DNA from: Schistocephalus solidus
Lineage: Eukaryota; Platyhelminthes; Cestoda; Diphyllobothriidea; Diphyllobothriidae
DNA length: 64,000 nucleotides
Reading direction: 5' to 3'
NCBI GenBank assembly: GCA_017591395.1
Contig: WEDG01011729.1
Location: 1 to 64,000 of the forward strand
Part shown: positions 47,491 to 59,369 of the stretch, one piece after another
How the letters are laid out: each line of letters opens with the position of its first letter
Numbering within the stretch: the first letter of the stretch is position 1
Made by a program: the position numbers and the translations under genes
The notes under the pieces: generated by a model
Databases searched by the model: none
What the model saw: the letters and a program-made list of their open reading frames with translations, nothing else
What the model was told of the DNA's origin: nothing

Positions 47491-49559
47491 TAATTGCCAC
47501 AAAATTAACAGAGAGTCAGCTGAGTTTTCAACAATAAGAATATGAAAATATAAGGACTCAGCCTTTGGTTTGAGTCCCTTCCGCGATTGAGAGCAGATGC
47601 AGGGAGCACACAGCCGGCGTGAGTTTCAGAAAGCAGCAAAGATCGAGGGTCCAAGTCGCAATTTACAAACTCAGAGGAATATAAAGACAATTCTTTAATA
47701 ATTTTCCAGCACCGTGTCTTCTACACTGAGGTAGAAACTAAAAACTCGTAGCCTCGACGCGCCAAGAGAATCGCACGAGAATCGACGATGAAGCTGAAGC
47801 CTCCACATCTCAGTATTCATATTGTAATTCTGCTGATGGTTATCGGTAAACGAAGCAGAGGTGGTTTAAAATGAGTGCACGAATATGATCCAATTATTTG
47901 CTGATCATACTTTTGACCTCCGTCCTTGGTCTTTGCTAAATCACTTCATATGTTTCCTTATTAACAATCTTTTTTAAAAGCTTCTTAATTTTATATTAGC
48001 AAATTGTTTCATAAGGAGCTCCGTGGCCAAGCTTTTAAAATAAATGGATTTTTTGAAATCTTTGCGCCCTCTTGTCCATCGAAGGGAAACCAAAAGTGCT
48101 TAACGCAATCTTCAGTCATAAATCTGAGTCCAGTTATGACATACCTTGTTAGGTATTTTGCTGCTCCTATTTCAGATACGTAATACGGAGCCAACGATTA
48201 GATACGCACACTCATTAGTCCTATAAATAATATCAATCGTGAGTATTCCTTCTCAAAGATTGCAAGCAAAAGATATCCACGTGTATTTAATTGTCCATTA
48301 TTGGTGACATTCAACGTGGCTAGAAAAATCTACTCCTTCGAATTTTCACCTCATTTCTTTTGCCTTTGAAAGACTCTTTATATGCTCACTTACGAAAAGA
48401 AAATAAGAATAATTTGAGTACCCATTTTAGCACATGCGACTGCATTACTTATTAATTCTACAACTTTATCAACCTAAAAGCACTCTCATTAGTGATCCCC
48501 CAATATATCTTCGATTTGGCTGAGTAACCCGTAGATCGTTGCTCATTGCATCTGTTCTCTGTATCGGAAATAAACTAATGCTGATATCTAAAAAGTTACT
48601 TACCGTTTTCCTTTATTTCACCCTGCTTTAACGGTAGCCTCCAAGATTTCTTGTACAGATCACGTAAAGTTATAACTGAGGTCATTTAGATTCCACCCTA
48701 GCAGCCTTCATCTTCAAACTCACATGTTATTACATTTTCCAAAGTCCCTTATCAGAAAGCAAGCATCGGAGAGCACGTGTAGAAGTGGATAACAGTGGCC
48801 TTCTAATAAATCCTAAATCATTTGGGACTTCGTGAAAAATGTATTACCAAAGGAAAATGTTTTCTGATAAGTCACGTTTTAACCGTATTAAGCTACTTAA
48901 AACACAGAAAAACTAAAACAAAAATTATCCCTCTCACTAGCACATTGAATTCTGTTTGGGATTCTCTTTGTCAAAAGCGTGAATTGGTAGCTTAATTAAC
49001 TTGTAAAACCTGTCCTCAACGGTAGAGTAATAGAAAAAATATTTTTTAAATGGTAATTAGTTTAAGGGTGAAGAATATTCTGCCGATCGTGGACTTTCGG
49101 TAAGGCTGATTGTGACAAGAATTGAAATCTTGAACATTTTAACGGACCACAGATTCAACAGACTTTTTTGTATCTACTAGAAAAACATTTCGCGTGCAGC
49201 CCGGATGGGAATGGTGTAATCGATGGTCTGTAAAGAGGGCCAGTGTTTCTTCCATCCCTACCGCTGACGTCTTTTTACCACTATCGTACCGTCTCACAGG
49301 CCCTTGACCGTCATCATCTCTAAGGCCCTCACCCGTCTTTGCCAACAGTGCTGCACTCCCGCCGGTATCTAACTGATAATTCGTGTCTCACTCCCACTCC
49401 AAACGGATCTTTTGTTCAGGTCCCCACCAAACCGCACAGCACTGAGGACAGTTTTGCAACACACAAGGGGGTTTTGAACGCACCAAGAGACTGAACAGGT
49501 TGTTTAAGTGGATTGAAGACTCACATTTGGCGGGAACCCAGGATAGGGTTGAAGTGATC
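47491..49559. other. Spacer between two LINEs, no recognised gene
   Basis: 47491 to about 47800 may be the 5' UTR of the LINE. 49250-49440 shows a loose similarity to 54171-54330 (gctgcact..., ggtatctaac-like, tctcactcc) and may be a diverged dispersed repeat. Nothing else was recognised. Confidence 0.4.
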
Positions 49560-49799
49560 GAATGTATATTTGTATATTTTGAAGGATTACAGGCATTGCC
49601 CTTGATGAACCTATAAATGTTAAATTATCATTGCATATGTACAGTCAATATAAAAAATGGTGTCCATTTAAAAATGTTTGTGTCAAAGCAAAAAAATAAC
49701 TTCAAATGTGTTTTTCACAGCTAAAGGCGAAACATTGTGGAAAAAAGGTAGAGCCCGAAAGATTTTAAAAGGCTGGTTTTAAGTAATCATGATGTGAGA

Positions 49800-51350
49800 G
49801 TCGTCTTTTGTCAAATATGACGCCAGCAAGCCTTCTGTTGAAATCATAAATACTATCAGTGGTAACCGTCTCACTTGGTGACGAGTTCCATGACGAACCA
49901 CTCGTTGGCTAAAAAAGTTTGCGGTTCAATCGCGTGCGTTCGCTATTGACCTTGTAAGGATGTCCACGCAGATGAGTTGTGCAGGCAAACTCGAAGAAAT
50001 CCTCCGATCTCAGGGAGGAATCATAGCCCTCAGATAATCCAGAATGTCAAGAGCAGGCTACACAGTAAGTGCCGCTAAGAAAAAGGAAATAAGTCAAGCT
50101 TTTTCAATTTGTCTTGGTACGGTAAAAGTCTTAAGACCGTCGACCATCTTCGTTGCTCTCCGTTGCACCCGTTCGACGAGGTCAACATTTTTCTTCGTCA
50201 ACGGTTTCCAAACTGGTATTTCGTAATCTAAATGCGGTCTCATGAAGACACCATAGACATTTCCGAAGAGATCAGGGGAATTTTTTAAACGCAAGTCTGA
50301 TCCAATATAGTTTACATATGCCTTTTGGACTGCTTTCTTACAGTGTTCTGAGGGCATCAAATTTGCAGTTGTCCACATCCCCAGATCTTTGTGTGATTCT
50401 ACCTCCTTTAATGCAGTGCCATTAATAAAGTATTGGTATTTCAGAGATAATTTTCGACCGGCGCTTATGTGTAGGATCACGCACTTGGATACACTAAACT
50501 TAAGTAGCCACCTAGCCGACCAGGCACTTAGTTTGTCGATATTCGATTATAACCCTTTTGCGTCATTAACGCAGCTGACTTCAGTCCATATTTTTATGTC
50601 CTCTGCAAACATGACAGCTTCAAAATCTAGGTTATTGAGACAGTCGTTCACGTAGATGACGAAGAGAAGGGGGCCGATACAGAACCCTGTGGATCACCAC
50701 ATTCTAATTTTGCCTATTCCAAGTTCGAGTTTCCAAAACAACAACTCTCTCTACTCTGAAAGACAAGAAACTCTTGATCCAATTGAAATGTTTTTCCTTA
50801 AATTTTTACGTTCCAAATCTTTTGTAAAAGAAGCCCGTGTTGTACTCTATAAAAGGCCTTCTTGAAGTCAAAAAAACAACATATACTGGATGACCGTTGT
50901 CTGTGGCCTTTGTCCATTTCTCGTGCGACTGAAAGGCGTTCGTGAGACAGGAATGTCCTGCACGGTAGCCGTGTTGGACATCGCATAGGATTTGGTTGCT
51001 TTCCAGAAGATAACGCTCCATTATTTTCACACGCTATGGAAGTGAGCCTTTCAGGACGGTTATTTTCACATTCCAGTCGTGAACCTTCTGTATCGATCGG
51101 GGCGATGAATGCACACTTCCATTCTTCCGGAAGTTTGCTTTCTTCAAAGGACTTTTGGAACATGATGGACAGCTGTACACAGAGTTCATAAGCAAGTTCT
51201 CTAACTGCTAATGCAGGAATTCTATCCGGCCCAGGCGACTTGGCAGGCTTCATACGTAGTAATTCGGTTCTTAATATGGTCGCTAAACAGTCTAGGTCTA
51301 GGTGGATGAGAAGGAGGTGGAGGAGGAAGGGATAGGAGAAGTACACATTG
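49800..51350 (-). pseudogene. LINE reverse transcriptase, decayed
   Basis: Minus strand: 'RMKPAKSPGPDRIPALAVRE' (about 51240), 'WKCAFIAPI' (about 51115), 'CFFDFKKAFYRVQHGLLLQK' (about 50870; catalytic Asp), a 'GDPQGSV' block (about 50690), 'FAEDIKIW' (50598-50609 codes FAED, altered from YADD), 'DKLSAWSARWLLKF' (about 50520), 'ESHKDLGMW' (about 50390), 'YGVFMRPHLDYE' (about 50240) and 'ERVQRRATKM' (about 50160). The C-terminal frame ends near 49.8 kb. Multiple frameshifts; not active. Confidence 0.87.
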
Positions 51351-51579
51351 GTTGAAAAACTGGTGGAATAGCAGCAAAATTATTAGGCACTCGGTTGAAG
51401 ACGGTCTGAAAAGAATTTGGAAAGAAGGGATGCTTTAACCTAGTCGTCGGTCTCCAGTTTTCCATCTGCAGACCTAAGGGCAGGTATCATGTCCTGAAAT
51501 CTCTTTCTACTCTGTATGTAGCCATATAGCATTTTGGGGTGTTCAAACGATTTTTTGCCGAATCTTTAGTTCTAACTCC

Positions 51580-52660
51580 CTCCGCAGCTTAGTAGCCCTC
51601 ACACTTAAAAACGTTGCGTTGCTGCTTATATTCATGTAAGTGAGCATCGGAGCCGGTTTGTCTGTAATGCCTCCAGAATCGATTTCTTTTTTTGAACGAG
51701 GCCTGTGAGTTTGAGTTTATCCACTTTGGGCGGTTTGTGGTTGTCTTTCTCCTGAAAGGAAAGTTGAGGTTAACATTCTTTTTCAATAACGAGCTCAATA
51801 TCATCCGATCTTTATGGGTTCCACCCTGTATTTCTGTTTCCCAGGATATTTCTGTCATTTGTCTTTTCATAAGTGAGTAGTCCCCCTTCAAAATGTATCT
51901 TTTTCAATTATCGGGTAAATTTGGTTTGGAAAACAGTGATTACTCAAAGCAGAGCGTAATGTGATTAATTGACCCTAATGGCGGTCTATCCTGTAGGTCT
52001 AGCCCATTTTCCTCATCTCGGGTAAAAATCAGGTCATAACAGTTTGACTGTTGTCCTTCTCTCGTCCAAAAGGTGACGTTCTGACAAAGAAGTTTTTCTG
52101 TTGCCCATTTTAGTAGTTTGTGGTTGTAAAATATCTGGCATTCCCTGCGCAGTCCATGTTTTCCCGTCAATACCAGGAGTGCTAAAATCCCCAACAAAAA
52201 GGACATCTTTCTTCTCGCTGGCTTTGTAGAGTTCCGTTATGAGAATGAGATCCTGATCGGAAGTCTGATAAGGCTAACAATACACTATCGATATCGTCAG
52301 TGGTCTGGAATACTAAGCAGAAATAGTAATGCTTAAGACTTCCACTTCGCGTAATGGAATGTGTATGTCTGCCATAGCGATCAGCTTGCGAGTGACATAA
52401 ACTATGACTCCTCGTCCTCCTCCTCCTCCTCCTCGACTTGTTCTATCTCTCCTGAAGTGCTGATATCCTCTGATTAGTATTTTGGAATCAGTAATGTCTG
52501 CAGTAAGCCATGTTTTAGTTAAAACCATAACGTCTGGTTTAATTTCATCCACAACGTTTCTTAGGTTGTCCAGTTTGTTGAACAGGCTTTAAACATTTAC
52601 GAAGATGACTTTCAATAATAGATTCGTCAGGGGGACCCAGCCTTCATTGTTACATGTTTT
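51580..52660 (-). pseudogene. LINE APE-type endonuclease, decayed
   Basis: Minus strand: 'LKVIFVNV*SLFNKLDNLRN' (about 52580-52640, with a stop where Arg is normal), 'DEIKPDVMVLTKTWLTADIT' (about 52490-52550), 'RGYQHFRRDRTSRGGGGGG' (about 52430), then 'DLIFTRDEENG' (about 52025) near the end of the domain. Glu of the TETW block has become Lys. The stretch 51589-51891 is a basic linker before the RT. Frame changes are frequent. Confidence 0.83.
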
Positions 52661-52699
52661 GGACACAGGAAGGACACATTTATCTGGACTATTTGACCG

Positions 52700-53490
52700 T
52701 CTTTGATTTTTAGCCGTTTCTACCCTCTGCCAATTCTCTCCCTCAATTCTCTCCGTAGTTCCCTCATTTTCAGCCATTCCCTCAGCTCGTAGTCCGGCTG
52801 AAAAAACCCTTGTTTGTGCGATCCCTGTAAATTCATTTTTCCTTCTAACATAAGTGCTGCCTGGGTTTCCTTTTCTAAAATACTTTTAAGAGGCCTTGGG
52901 GATATTCCCATGTCGCGGCTGCGGTCTGCTTTGCCTAGTCGGAAAGCTTTTTACAAGGTGTAAATTTCCCCTTTCTTCAGGACTGCACTGGCATATTCAT
53001 GAAGAAGATCTAGATCACTCGTTTCTTCGGAATGCAGGACGTGGATTCTGGGACAACCCGTATTACAATATTTTGCTTACGCTTTATGGGCGAGGTCCTA
53101 ATTTGCCCACCCACGCTAGGGTGGGAGTACACAAAGGTGAAGTTACTCGTGGGTGCTGACACTTCAACATGAGAGTAATTTTTGTCCGACGCTGGAATTC
53201 TGGGACTTACATTTTTGGATTAAATATTACCTTTTTCTACCGAAACTTGTTTCTTCATTTTCTGGGATCCCTGCTGTTCACCCTCTTTCCTTGCTGGAGA
53301 CTGTTTAACGGCTTCACTGAGCTCCGTAGTCGAAGCGTCATTTTCATTATTGGATGTGATGGCTACGAAAGCTGTGCACGATAGTGTGCGTTTGTCTTCC
53401 TCATGTTCCACCGTTAGGGACTGCTTGTGCTCGAGTAAAATCTGAGGAGGTTTCCTAAACTTCCCTATCTCCATCTTCAGCCCTTGCATG
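52700..53490 (-). pseudogene. LINE ORF1-like part with RRM-like motif
   Basis: Minus strand: 'KRKQNIVIRVVPESTSCIPK' (about 53060-53125) and 'PRPLKSILEKETQAALMLEG' (about 52840-52900). Both align with the corresponding blocks at 46715-46760 and 46520-46570 of the other LINE. Upstream, 53220-53489 is a charged frame with no named domain. The layout again leads toward the endonuclease without a conserved stop. Confidence 0.72.
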
Positions 53491-53689
53491 TCCTTTTCAA
53501 TATCCCAAATTTTTTGAAGATGTTAAAAGCATATCGCACACGCTTCGACCTCGTAATTGACATCCAAAAAACTTATGAACCTCTTGGCCCGTTTGGCAGG
53601 AGGTGACTTTAAGGAAACATACCTGGAATTAAGGTCATTCGTATTATGATTAGTGTTAATTTCATCATCCTAACTTAAATCAGTGATTC

Positions 53690-53778
53690 TGTCGTGTGGC
53701 GATAGCTAAGTGGTATCACTGTCGTTTCCCCCACACTGGTGTCTTTGTTTGATCCTCGGTGGTACCACGTATTTTGCA
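53690..53778 (+). mobile_element. tRNA-like sequence, possible SINE remnant
   Basis: The + strand has A-box-like 'tagctaagtggtatcac' and B-box-like 'gtttgatcctc' at tRNA-like spacing, and a weak end pairing (cgtg / cacg). There is no clean cloverleaf, so it is not a functional tRNA gene. It lies just beyond the presumed 5' end of the LINE at 49560-53640. Confidence 0.4.
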
Positions 53779-55172
53779 CGATTACCGAAGGGTATAATTT
53801 TGACTTCCATGATAGATCACAAAAACGATAAATATGTTAAAATATAGAAAAAGGTTATAGTGGAAGCAACTTTATGAATAAAATATCGAAATGATTCAGC
53901 CCTCTGTAGACTGGAAGATCTCGTGGAGTTTCTGGCGAGAAGTGCACAAGAGGAGTATATCGGACGTTTCCGCTGTTGTTCTGCAGAAGTCTTATGAGGA
54001 GGAAGAGTATGTCGAATAGAATCCAAAGCTTAATAAATAAAGTCCACAAGAGCGACCAGTAGACTGAAATCTTGAAAGGAGTAAATTCCTCGGAGGTCGA
54101 AAATTTTAAACTGAATTCGAAGGGCATGCTATCGATTTTGGTGAAGATGCCGGTGCCCCTTCTACTCTAAATGGCTGACCCCTGTCCCCACGGTTTTCAT
54201 CGCCGCATATCGTTGTCCCCGCTCAGTGTCATAATTCCTTCGTCCCGAGCCGGCAGCTGCCCACAGCGTTGCACTTTCAACCGGTTATCTAACGGACATA
54301 AAAGAATTCCTCTCACTCCGTACGGGACATATATACATGTAATGCTCTCTTCCTTATTTTATATTGTACTCTTTCATAAATTTATATATTTTTATTATAA
54401 GAACCCATTTCCTACATTTCTGTCGTTTTTTCTAATGACGTTGCGTTTGAGTAATTGGCATGGGACTTAGAGACGCTGTTCATCACGCGCATCAACTAAT
54501 AACGACTACAGGTGTGTTACTCACCCGTGCGTTTGCCAACCTAGAAGTCTTTGGCCACTGCAACGTTAAAAGCATGAAAAAGGTAAGTGAGTAACCTAGA
54601 GCTATGTAGAACATCTTTACTTTAGCATCTCTTGTCGCGCTTTGTGATTGTTTCTATTACTATAAGACAGGTTGCTAACGATTAATGTCGGCACAAACCT
54701 GGATCAAAAAAGTGTTGCAGGACTGCACTAAGCGAAGAAGCTTCGATTTTTAAGTTATAGCTTTAATAAAACTCAGTAAATTCCCCTAAACTATGCTGCA
54801 TACACTTTATGATCGGCGTGGTGGTCAGTTCTCAAAGGTTTTGCCTATTATCCCCAGAGTTTTTTCCAGAATTTCCGTTTAAGATGTTATTGTAGTTATA
54901 GAATCTTTTTATCTGATTATCTGCATCAATATAACAACTCAATTGCCACTTGGGTTTCAGAAAAAGAATAAATTAAGTTAAATTACCTAACTGACCTTGA
55001 TGAAATGTTTTGTTTGTCCGAACAAATACTCGCTTTTGACCTTGTGCTGAATTAAACAAGGAGAATCCTGACCAGGCTTTTATCCCAAGATTGCAAGTCG
55101 CTTATTCAACCACACGGACTGCTTAGTTTGTCTTAACTATGAGCTTCAATTGTGTCTCAAAAAAGAACAAGC
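53779..55172. other. Upstream region of the flippase gene
   Basis: Contains whatever promoter and 5' UTR the ATPase gene uses. No TATA or initiator can be argued from sequence alone. 54171-54330 loosely resembles 49250-49440. Overlapping short frames show no domain. Confidence 0.4.
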
Positions 55173-56379
55173 ATGGTCAATTGTTGGAATAAACTTAAAG
55201 TTAAAGTTGGCCTAAAAAGGCCACCCCTCCCCGACAAACGTGTCATTCCTGTTGGTCCAGTTTCTCAGTCTACCTTCGTGTCTGAGCCTTATTCTCTAAA
55301 GAAACTCTATGGAAATAACGAGATTAACACAGCCAGATATACTTGGTATGGATTTATTTTTCCAAAATTTGGAGGAACAGGCTCAGCGCATTGCCAACTT
55401 CTATTTCTTGTGCATCGCTGTCATTCAACTATTCACTGACTCACCTGTCTCGCCCATTACGTCTATCCTTCCGTTGGTTTTCGTCATACTTCTCACGATG
55501 GTAAAACAAGGCTATGAAGACTGGCTCCGTCACCGCGCCGACCGTGAAGTCAATAACGCACCTGTCCAAATAGTGAATATCGATGGAGAGCTGACGACTT
55601 CGAAGGCATATGAAATTAAAGTCGGTGACATTGTTCTGGTTCGAGCGAACGAAACATTTCCGTGCGATTTACTTTTAATTAGTTCGAGTGAAGAAAATGG
55701 CGAGTGTTTCATTACAACTGCCAGCCTGGATGGAGAAACGAATTTGAAACGCTTTTTAGCCATATCAGCCACAAAAGGATTAGATTCGCCTGAATTGATA
55801 AGCAAAAAGCTCAAGGGAACAATAACTTGTCAGCAGCCAATCGATGATTTTTACAAGTTTTTCGGCAAAATTGAGGTGACTGTCGATGAATCAAACAAAG
55901 TCATCACACAACCTGTAAATCCTGAATGCCTTCTTCTTCGTGGAGCCCAATTACGAAATACGGACTTTGTGTACGGTTGCGCCGTATATACAGGAGCAGA
56001 CACAAAAATGTCATTGAATTCAAAGGGAAAACAAACGAAGTATTCGCAAATTGAACGAAAACTGAATAGTTTTCTTCTTGTCTTTCTAGGGCTGTTGCTG
56101 TTTGTGAGTGCATTTTACACCGTTCTTAAATATTTTCTTAAACCCTCAACCGCCTGGTATATATATCTCCCTGAAACGTCTACCTGGCAGGTCGTCCAAG
56201 ACTTTCTTGGCTTCCTTGTCCTCTTCAACTACATTATTCCAATTTCTCTGTATGTGACGATCGAGTTGCAAAAGTTTTTTGGATCCATGTTCTTTGGTTG
56301 GGATGTCGAAATGTATGATGCCGAAATGGATCAACCCGCCGTTGTCGTCACTTCAGATATTCTCGAGGAAATGGGACAG
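55173..56379 (+). CDS. ATP11: P4-ATPase (phospholipid flippase, ATP11 class), coding exon 1
   Basis: N-terminal exon of a P4-type ATPase, which pumps phospholipids such as phosphatidylserine from the outer or luminal to the cytosolic leaflet, normally with a CDC50 partner. The proposed start ATG at 55173 fits the family N-terminus: 'NNEINTARYTWYGF' (55315-55356) precedes 'QRIANFYFLC' and membrane segment 1. Then follow 'KQGYEDWLRHRAD', the actuator-domain loop DGETNLK (from 55729), 'YTGADTKMSLN' (ATP11-like), membrane segments 3-4, and 'IIPISLYVTIE' (Pro at 56239). It ends EEMGQ before donor gtacga. The exon has one base too many for its phase: the frame changes at about 55357-55361, a T run. 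Confidence 0.88.
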
Positions 56380-57142
56380 GTACGATCTTCTACGCTATTT
56401 ACCCGTAGTGTTTGTTGGCATTTATTAACCTTAAGAACTCTATTGCAATGTATGCAAAATCGTTGGAGATAACTGTGGTGAAGTATAATGAAACGCTCAA
56501 AAGTTTTTTATGGATAACTAATCTTCCCTTTAAAATAGTTCGCTCTTTCGCGGCAAGTGTGTGCTATCTACTATATTGCATTAAATATTGAATGCAGCCT
56601 CTTACAAAGCGTTAACATTTTAAACTGATTAAACGCAAGTTCATACACTTCTACCTTTCATATTTTTCGAATTCTCTATTAGTGGTTTACGTTTCCAATT
56701 CTAAGCCGGTTCTGCATATCAAAGACTGTTCAAACAGAATGTATGTGTTCAAAAAGTTTAAACTTTAAGGCCCGTTTGATTGAAATTGTCACTAAATCTC
56801 CTCATGTTTTCAGACAACAAGGGTGTTTTCCAAGCAGGGCGAAATTTTTGATCCATTCTAGGATCTTATGTGTAGTGTTAAATTTGAAAACTCGAAAACG
56901 GAATCTTTACTGTAGGCTTGGGAAATAAAAGTTAAATCAAGCTCTGTTGCAAGAAATTTAGTTGACGATAGGGGCTGTTTCAAGGTTTCAACCAGACATT
57001 TAACAGCGTTTTTGCTTTTACGTAAATTGTGATCGTAATAATGATAACTAAAACGTAGAGAATTCTGTGTTTGCACATAAAATGATAACGCATGCTTCAC
57101 GATTTGCATCCCTAAAATTGTCCTTTTTCGTGTTCACTGTAG
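56380..57142 (+). other. Intron 1 of the P4-ATPase gene
   Basis: 763 bases, from gtacga at 56380 to ...tgtag at 57142. It separates the membrane-4 region from the phosphorylation site, with phase 0 at both ends. No repeat or RNA gene recognised inside. Confidence 0.85.
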
Positions 57143-57605
57143 GTGCAATATTTATTTTCGGATAAAACCGGTACTCTAACAGAGAACACAATGATATTTC
57201 AAAGATTCGCAGTGGCCGGTGGAGCATTTCTAGCCAAAGGTCGCCATATCTTTCCCTCTCGCCCCCACCACCGGAACTAGCACCTCAGAAGATCTGCAGT
57301 CGCCAAGGATCTCAGCAGCAGGCATTCCAAGCAGTGACATGCCCATGACAGCACTCAATCTTTTCCTACATCTTGCATTGTGCCACACCGTCCGAGTAGA
57401 ACGAGAGGCGGAAAGGCTCGATGGTGAAGTAAAGCCGAAGAAAAAGAGAAAGAAACTTCGAATACATCTTGATAAACGAAAAAAAGTCGCGCCGCGTCGT
57501 GCAACCAGTGTGTATCGTCGCGTCTCTGCAATGCATGCGGCTGCAGCCGCTTTTGACAGCATTCGTCGAGGTGATACTATCACCAATGACGAATATGATT
57601 ATCAA
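57143..57605 (+). CDS. ATP11: P4-ATPase (ATP11 class), coding exon 2 with phosphorylation site
   Basis: Starts VQYLFSDKTGTLTEN; Asp at 57161 in DKTGT is the residue that is phosphorylated in every P-type ATPase cycle. A variable Pro/Ser-rich segment follows, then 'LFLHLALCHTVRVE' and a very basic stretch (KPKKKRKKLR...) that looks lineage-specific, up to 'NDEYDYQ' before donor gtgagt at 57606. Length is 463 bases, one more than its phase-0 borders allow. The frame switches near 57235-57240 ('gccaaaggtc'); after it the reading is open to the donor. This is either an indel error or a real lesion. Confidence 0.87.
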
Positions 57606-58451
57606 GTGAGTTTCGAACTATTTATAAGCAATTGAGTCGAATGCTCGTTAACAATTATAACAGGGAATTTCTCACACACCAGCACAGAACTCACATGTCG
57701 AAGCAGTGGCTGTTTGGTTGGATAACCTTATTCAAAATATCAGCGTTAAGTATAATAACATATGATGAAGGGCACCCAATTCAAGTAACGGCGACCGGTC
57801 TTCATTCTGTTATCTGCTGGTTGAATTTATGTGGTGCCGCTTACTCAAAGACGATCTGTTTAAAACGCTGCATTTATGTGGTGCCGCTTACTCAAAAACG
57901 ATCTGTTTTAAACACTGCATTTATGCACGAAAAGGTCAGGAAACACATTACCTCTACTGAGCATTCTACAAGTATACCTGTCATTCAGTGAGCAAGGGCC
58001 TTTTTGAATTTCAACGAAGATCGAAGTAACTCTCTTTTTTACTTTTGCTGCCCCAAAAATGTGATAGGTTTGCATAATTAATTTAAAATTTCTATGGGTC
58101 TGTTTGTTTGCTTTCATGCATCTTCCACAATCTTCATGGTTAATAGCCTCAAGGCGTCTTATTTATCCTGTGCATCTATCGACAAAGCTACTAAGGCCCA
58201 AACCATATGATAAACCTTCTCCGTTGAGCTGCTTTGGGTTAGGACACCTCAGTTTCCAGAAATCCTCATTCCGTATTGGTTAAGGGTGGGATGTAGTCAT
58301 TTTACTAGTCTTTCGATTTTTTTTGCAATAAGCGACCAACAAACCAGTGGGCTATTTAGAAAGGCCGCCTTGTATTTTTGACCATCACTGTATTTTTTAG
58401 GTTGTCGCGTGCATTAGAGTTACCATCCTTTCTTAATAATACCTTTTTCAG
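57606..58451 (+). other. Intron 2 of the P4-ATPase gene
   Basis: 846 bases between donor gtgagt and acceptor tttttcag. It contains a 47-base tandem repeat, listed separately. Confidence 0.85.
57825..57925 (+). repeat. 47-base tandem repeat in the intron
   Basis: Two nearly identical units at 57825-57871 and 57872-57918, each starting atttatgtggtgccgcttac, plus the first bases of a third. They differ by a few bases near the unit ends. Confidence 0.9.
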
Positions 58452-58538
58452 GCTTCTTCGCCTGATGAGAAGGCCTTCGTTGATAGTTGTCGTGACTTCG
58501 GCGTGGTATACCACGGCATTGACAGCACTGGCTTTTTG
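58452..58538 (+). CDS. ATP11: P4-ATPase (ATP11 class), coding exon 3
   Basis: 29 codons in phase 0, from acceptor tttttcag to donor gtaggt: ASSPDEKAFVDSCRDFG and VVYHGIDSTGFL. 'ASSPDEKA' is the start of the nucleotide-binding domain block conserved in ATP11-class flippases (ASPDE in P4 enzymes generally). It follows directly the expected ' ...YQ/ASSPDE' junction of exon 2. The rest of the gene (nucleotide-binding KGAD-type motif, GDGxND hinge, membrane segments 5-10) must lie further downstream. Confidence 0.9.
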
Positions 58539-59298
58539 GTAGGTACTTTTTGCTTATCCCTCTGTACCTACCTCGTGCTCTGGTTTGACAGCCCAACGAT
58601 CTGTTCCGAAGAGCATAGTCAATGTCTTCCGTATCGTTCTTCACCATCGTGTCAGTGTTAATCCCTTCTTTACGTCAGTAGAACCAGCTCTTTTCGTTTG
58701 TATAATTTTTGGGTACCGACAAATCACCTCCACATTGTGTTAAGGTCAATGGAAGCGCAAAGCACGGGAAAAGGTTGCCAAACCATTTTAACTTTGACAA
58801 GTGCTAAACGACCAGCCGTTGTCTTGGCAACTAAGGTAAACAGGGACGCGGCTTCCTTCCCAGATTCGACAAAGGGCGGCGTCAATGAGAGCAGTAGAGT
58901 GCTCGCTTACTACCTCACCTCTCCGACACCTCAAGGTAGGCTAGACGCGCAAAGCAGAGGACGGAAATGTTTAGGGGCATCACCTCCCTCTATCGCAGTT
59001 TATGCTCTCCCCGTGGTTTCTTTAGCTCTGCGTAGAGGTTGCATGCCTTCGATGCCCCACTGACAAAGTTTATCGTTCAGTCTTTAAACTGCGAAACGGA
59101 GCTTGCTTTTAAAAATATACTCTTCAGCCTTGCTTGATCTTTTAGGATATTTTCTAGATGTTTTTCATCATCCTGTTGAGAACATTAGAGATCTTCGTTG
59201 GTTTTCGAGACCTTTACAAAGTGCTCTGGGCATTTTAGTGGGCGGAAACAAATAGCACTTTTGGCTACCAAAACAGGATTGAGTTATAGATAGGAATC

Positions 59299-59369
59299 CA
59301 CACCACCACCACCACCACCACCACCACCACCACCACCACCACCACCACCACCACCACCACCACCACCAG
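59299..59369. repeat. (CAC)n microsatellite
   Basis: About 23 pure cac triplets in a row. Confidence 0.97.

Larger units (their letters stand above)
49560..53640 (-). mobile_element. CR1-type LINE, full-length but decayed
   Basis: Second long minus-strand LINE with the same order as 43092-47490: a Lys/Glu-rich ORF1 start (53220-53489), an RRM-like part (about 52720-53130), an endonuclease (52.0-52.65 kb), an RT (50.1-51.4 kb) and a C-terminal end near 49.8 kb with 'LRGHPYK' and 'SSWNSSP', typical of CR1 C-termini. The probable 3' end is an AT-rich 'acaaatatacattc' stretch near 49560. It is from a different family from its neighbour and carries many more stops and frameshifts. Confidence 0.83.

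Noticed and set aside
58698..59063. 121-residue + strand frame after flippase exon 3
   Set aside because: No P4-ATPase motif, and exon 3 is followed by a good splice donor well before it.
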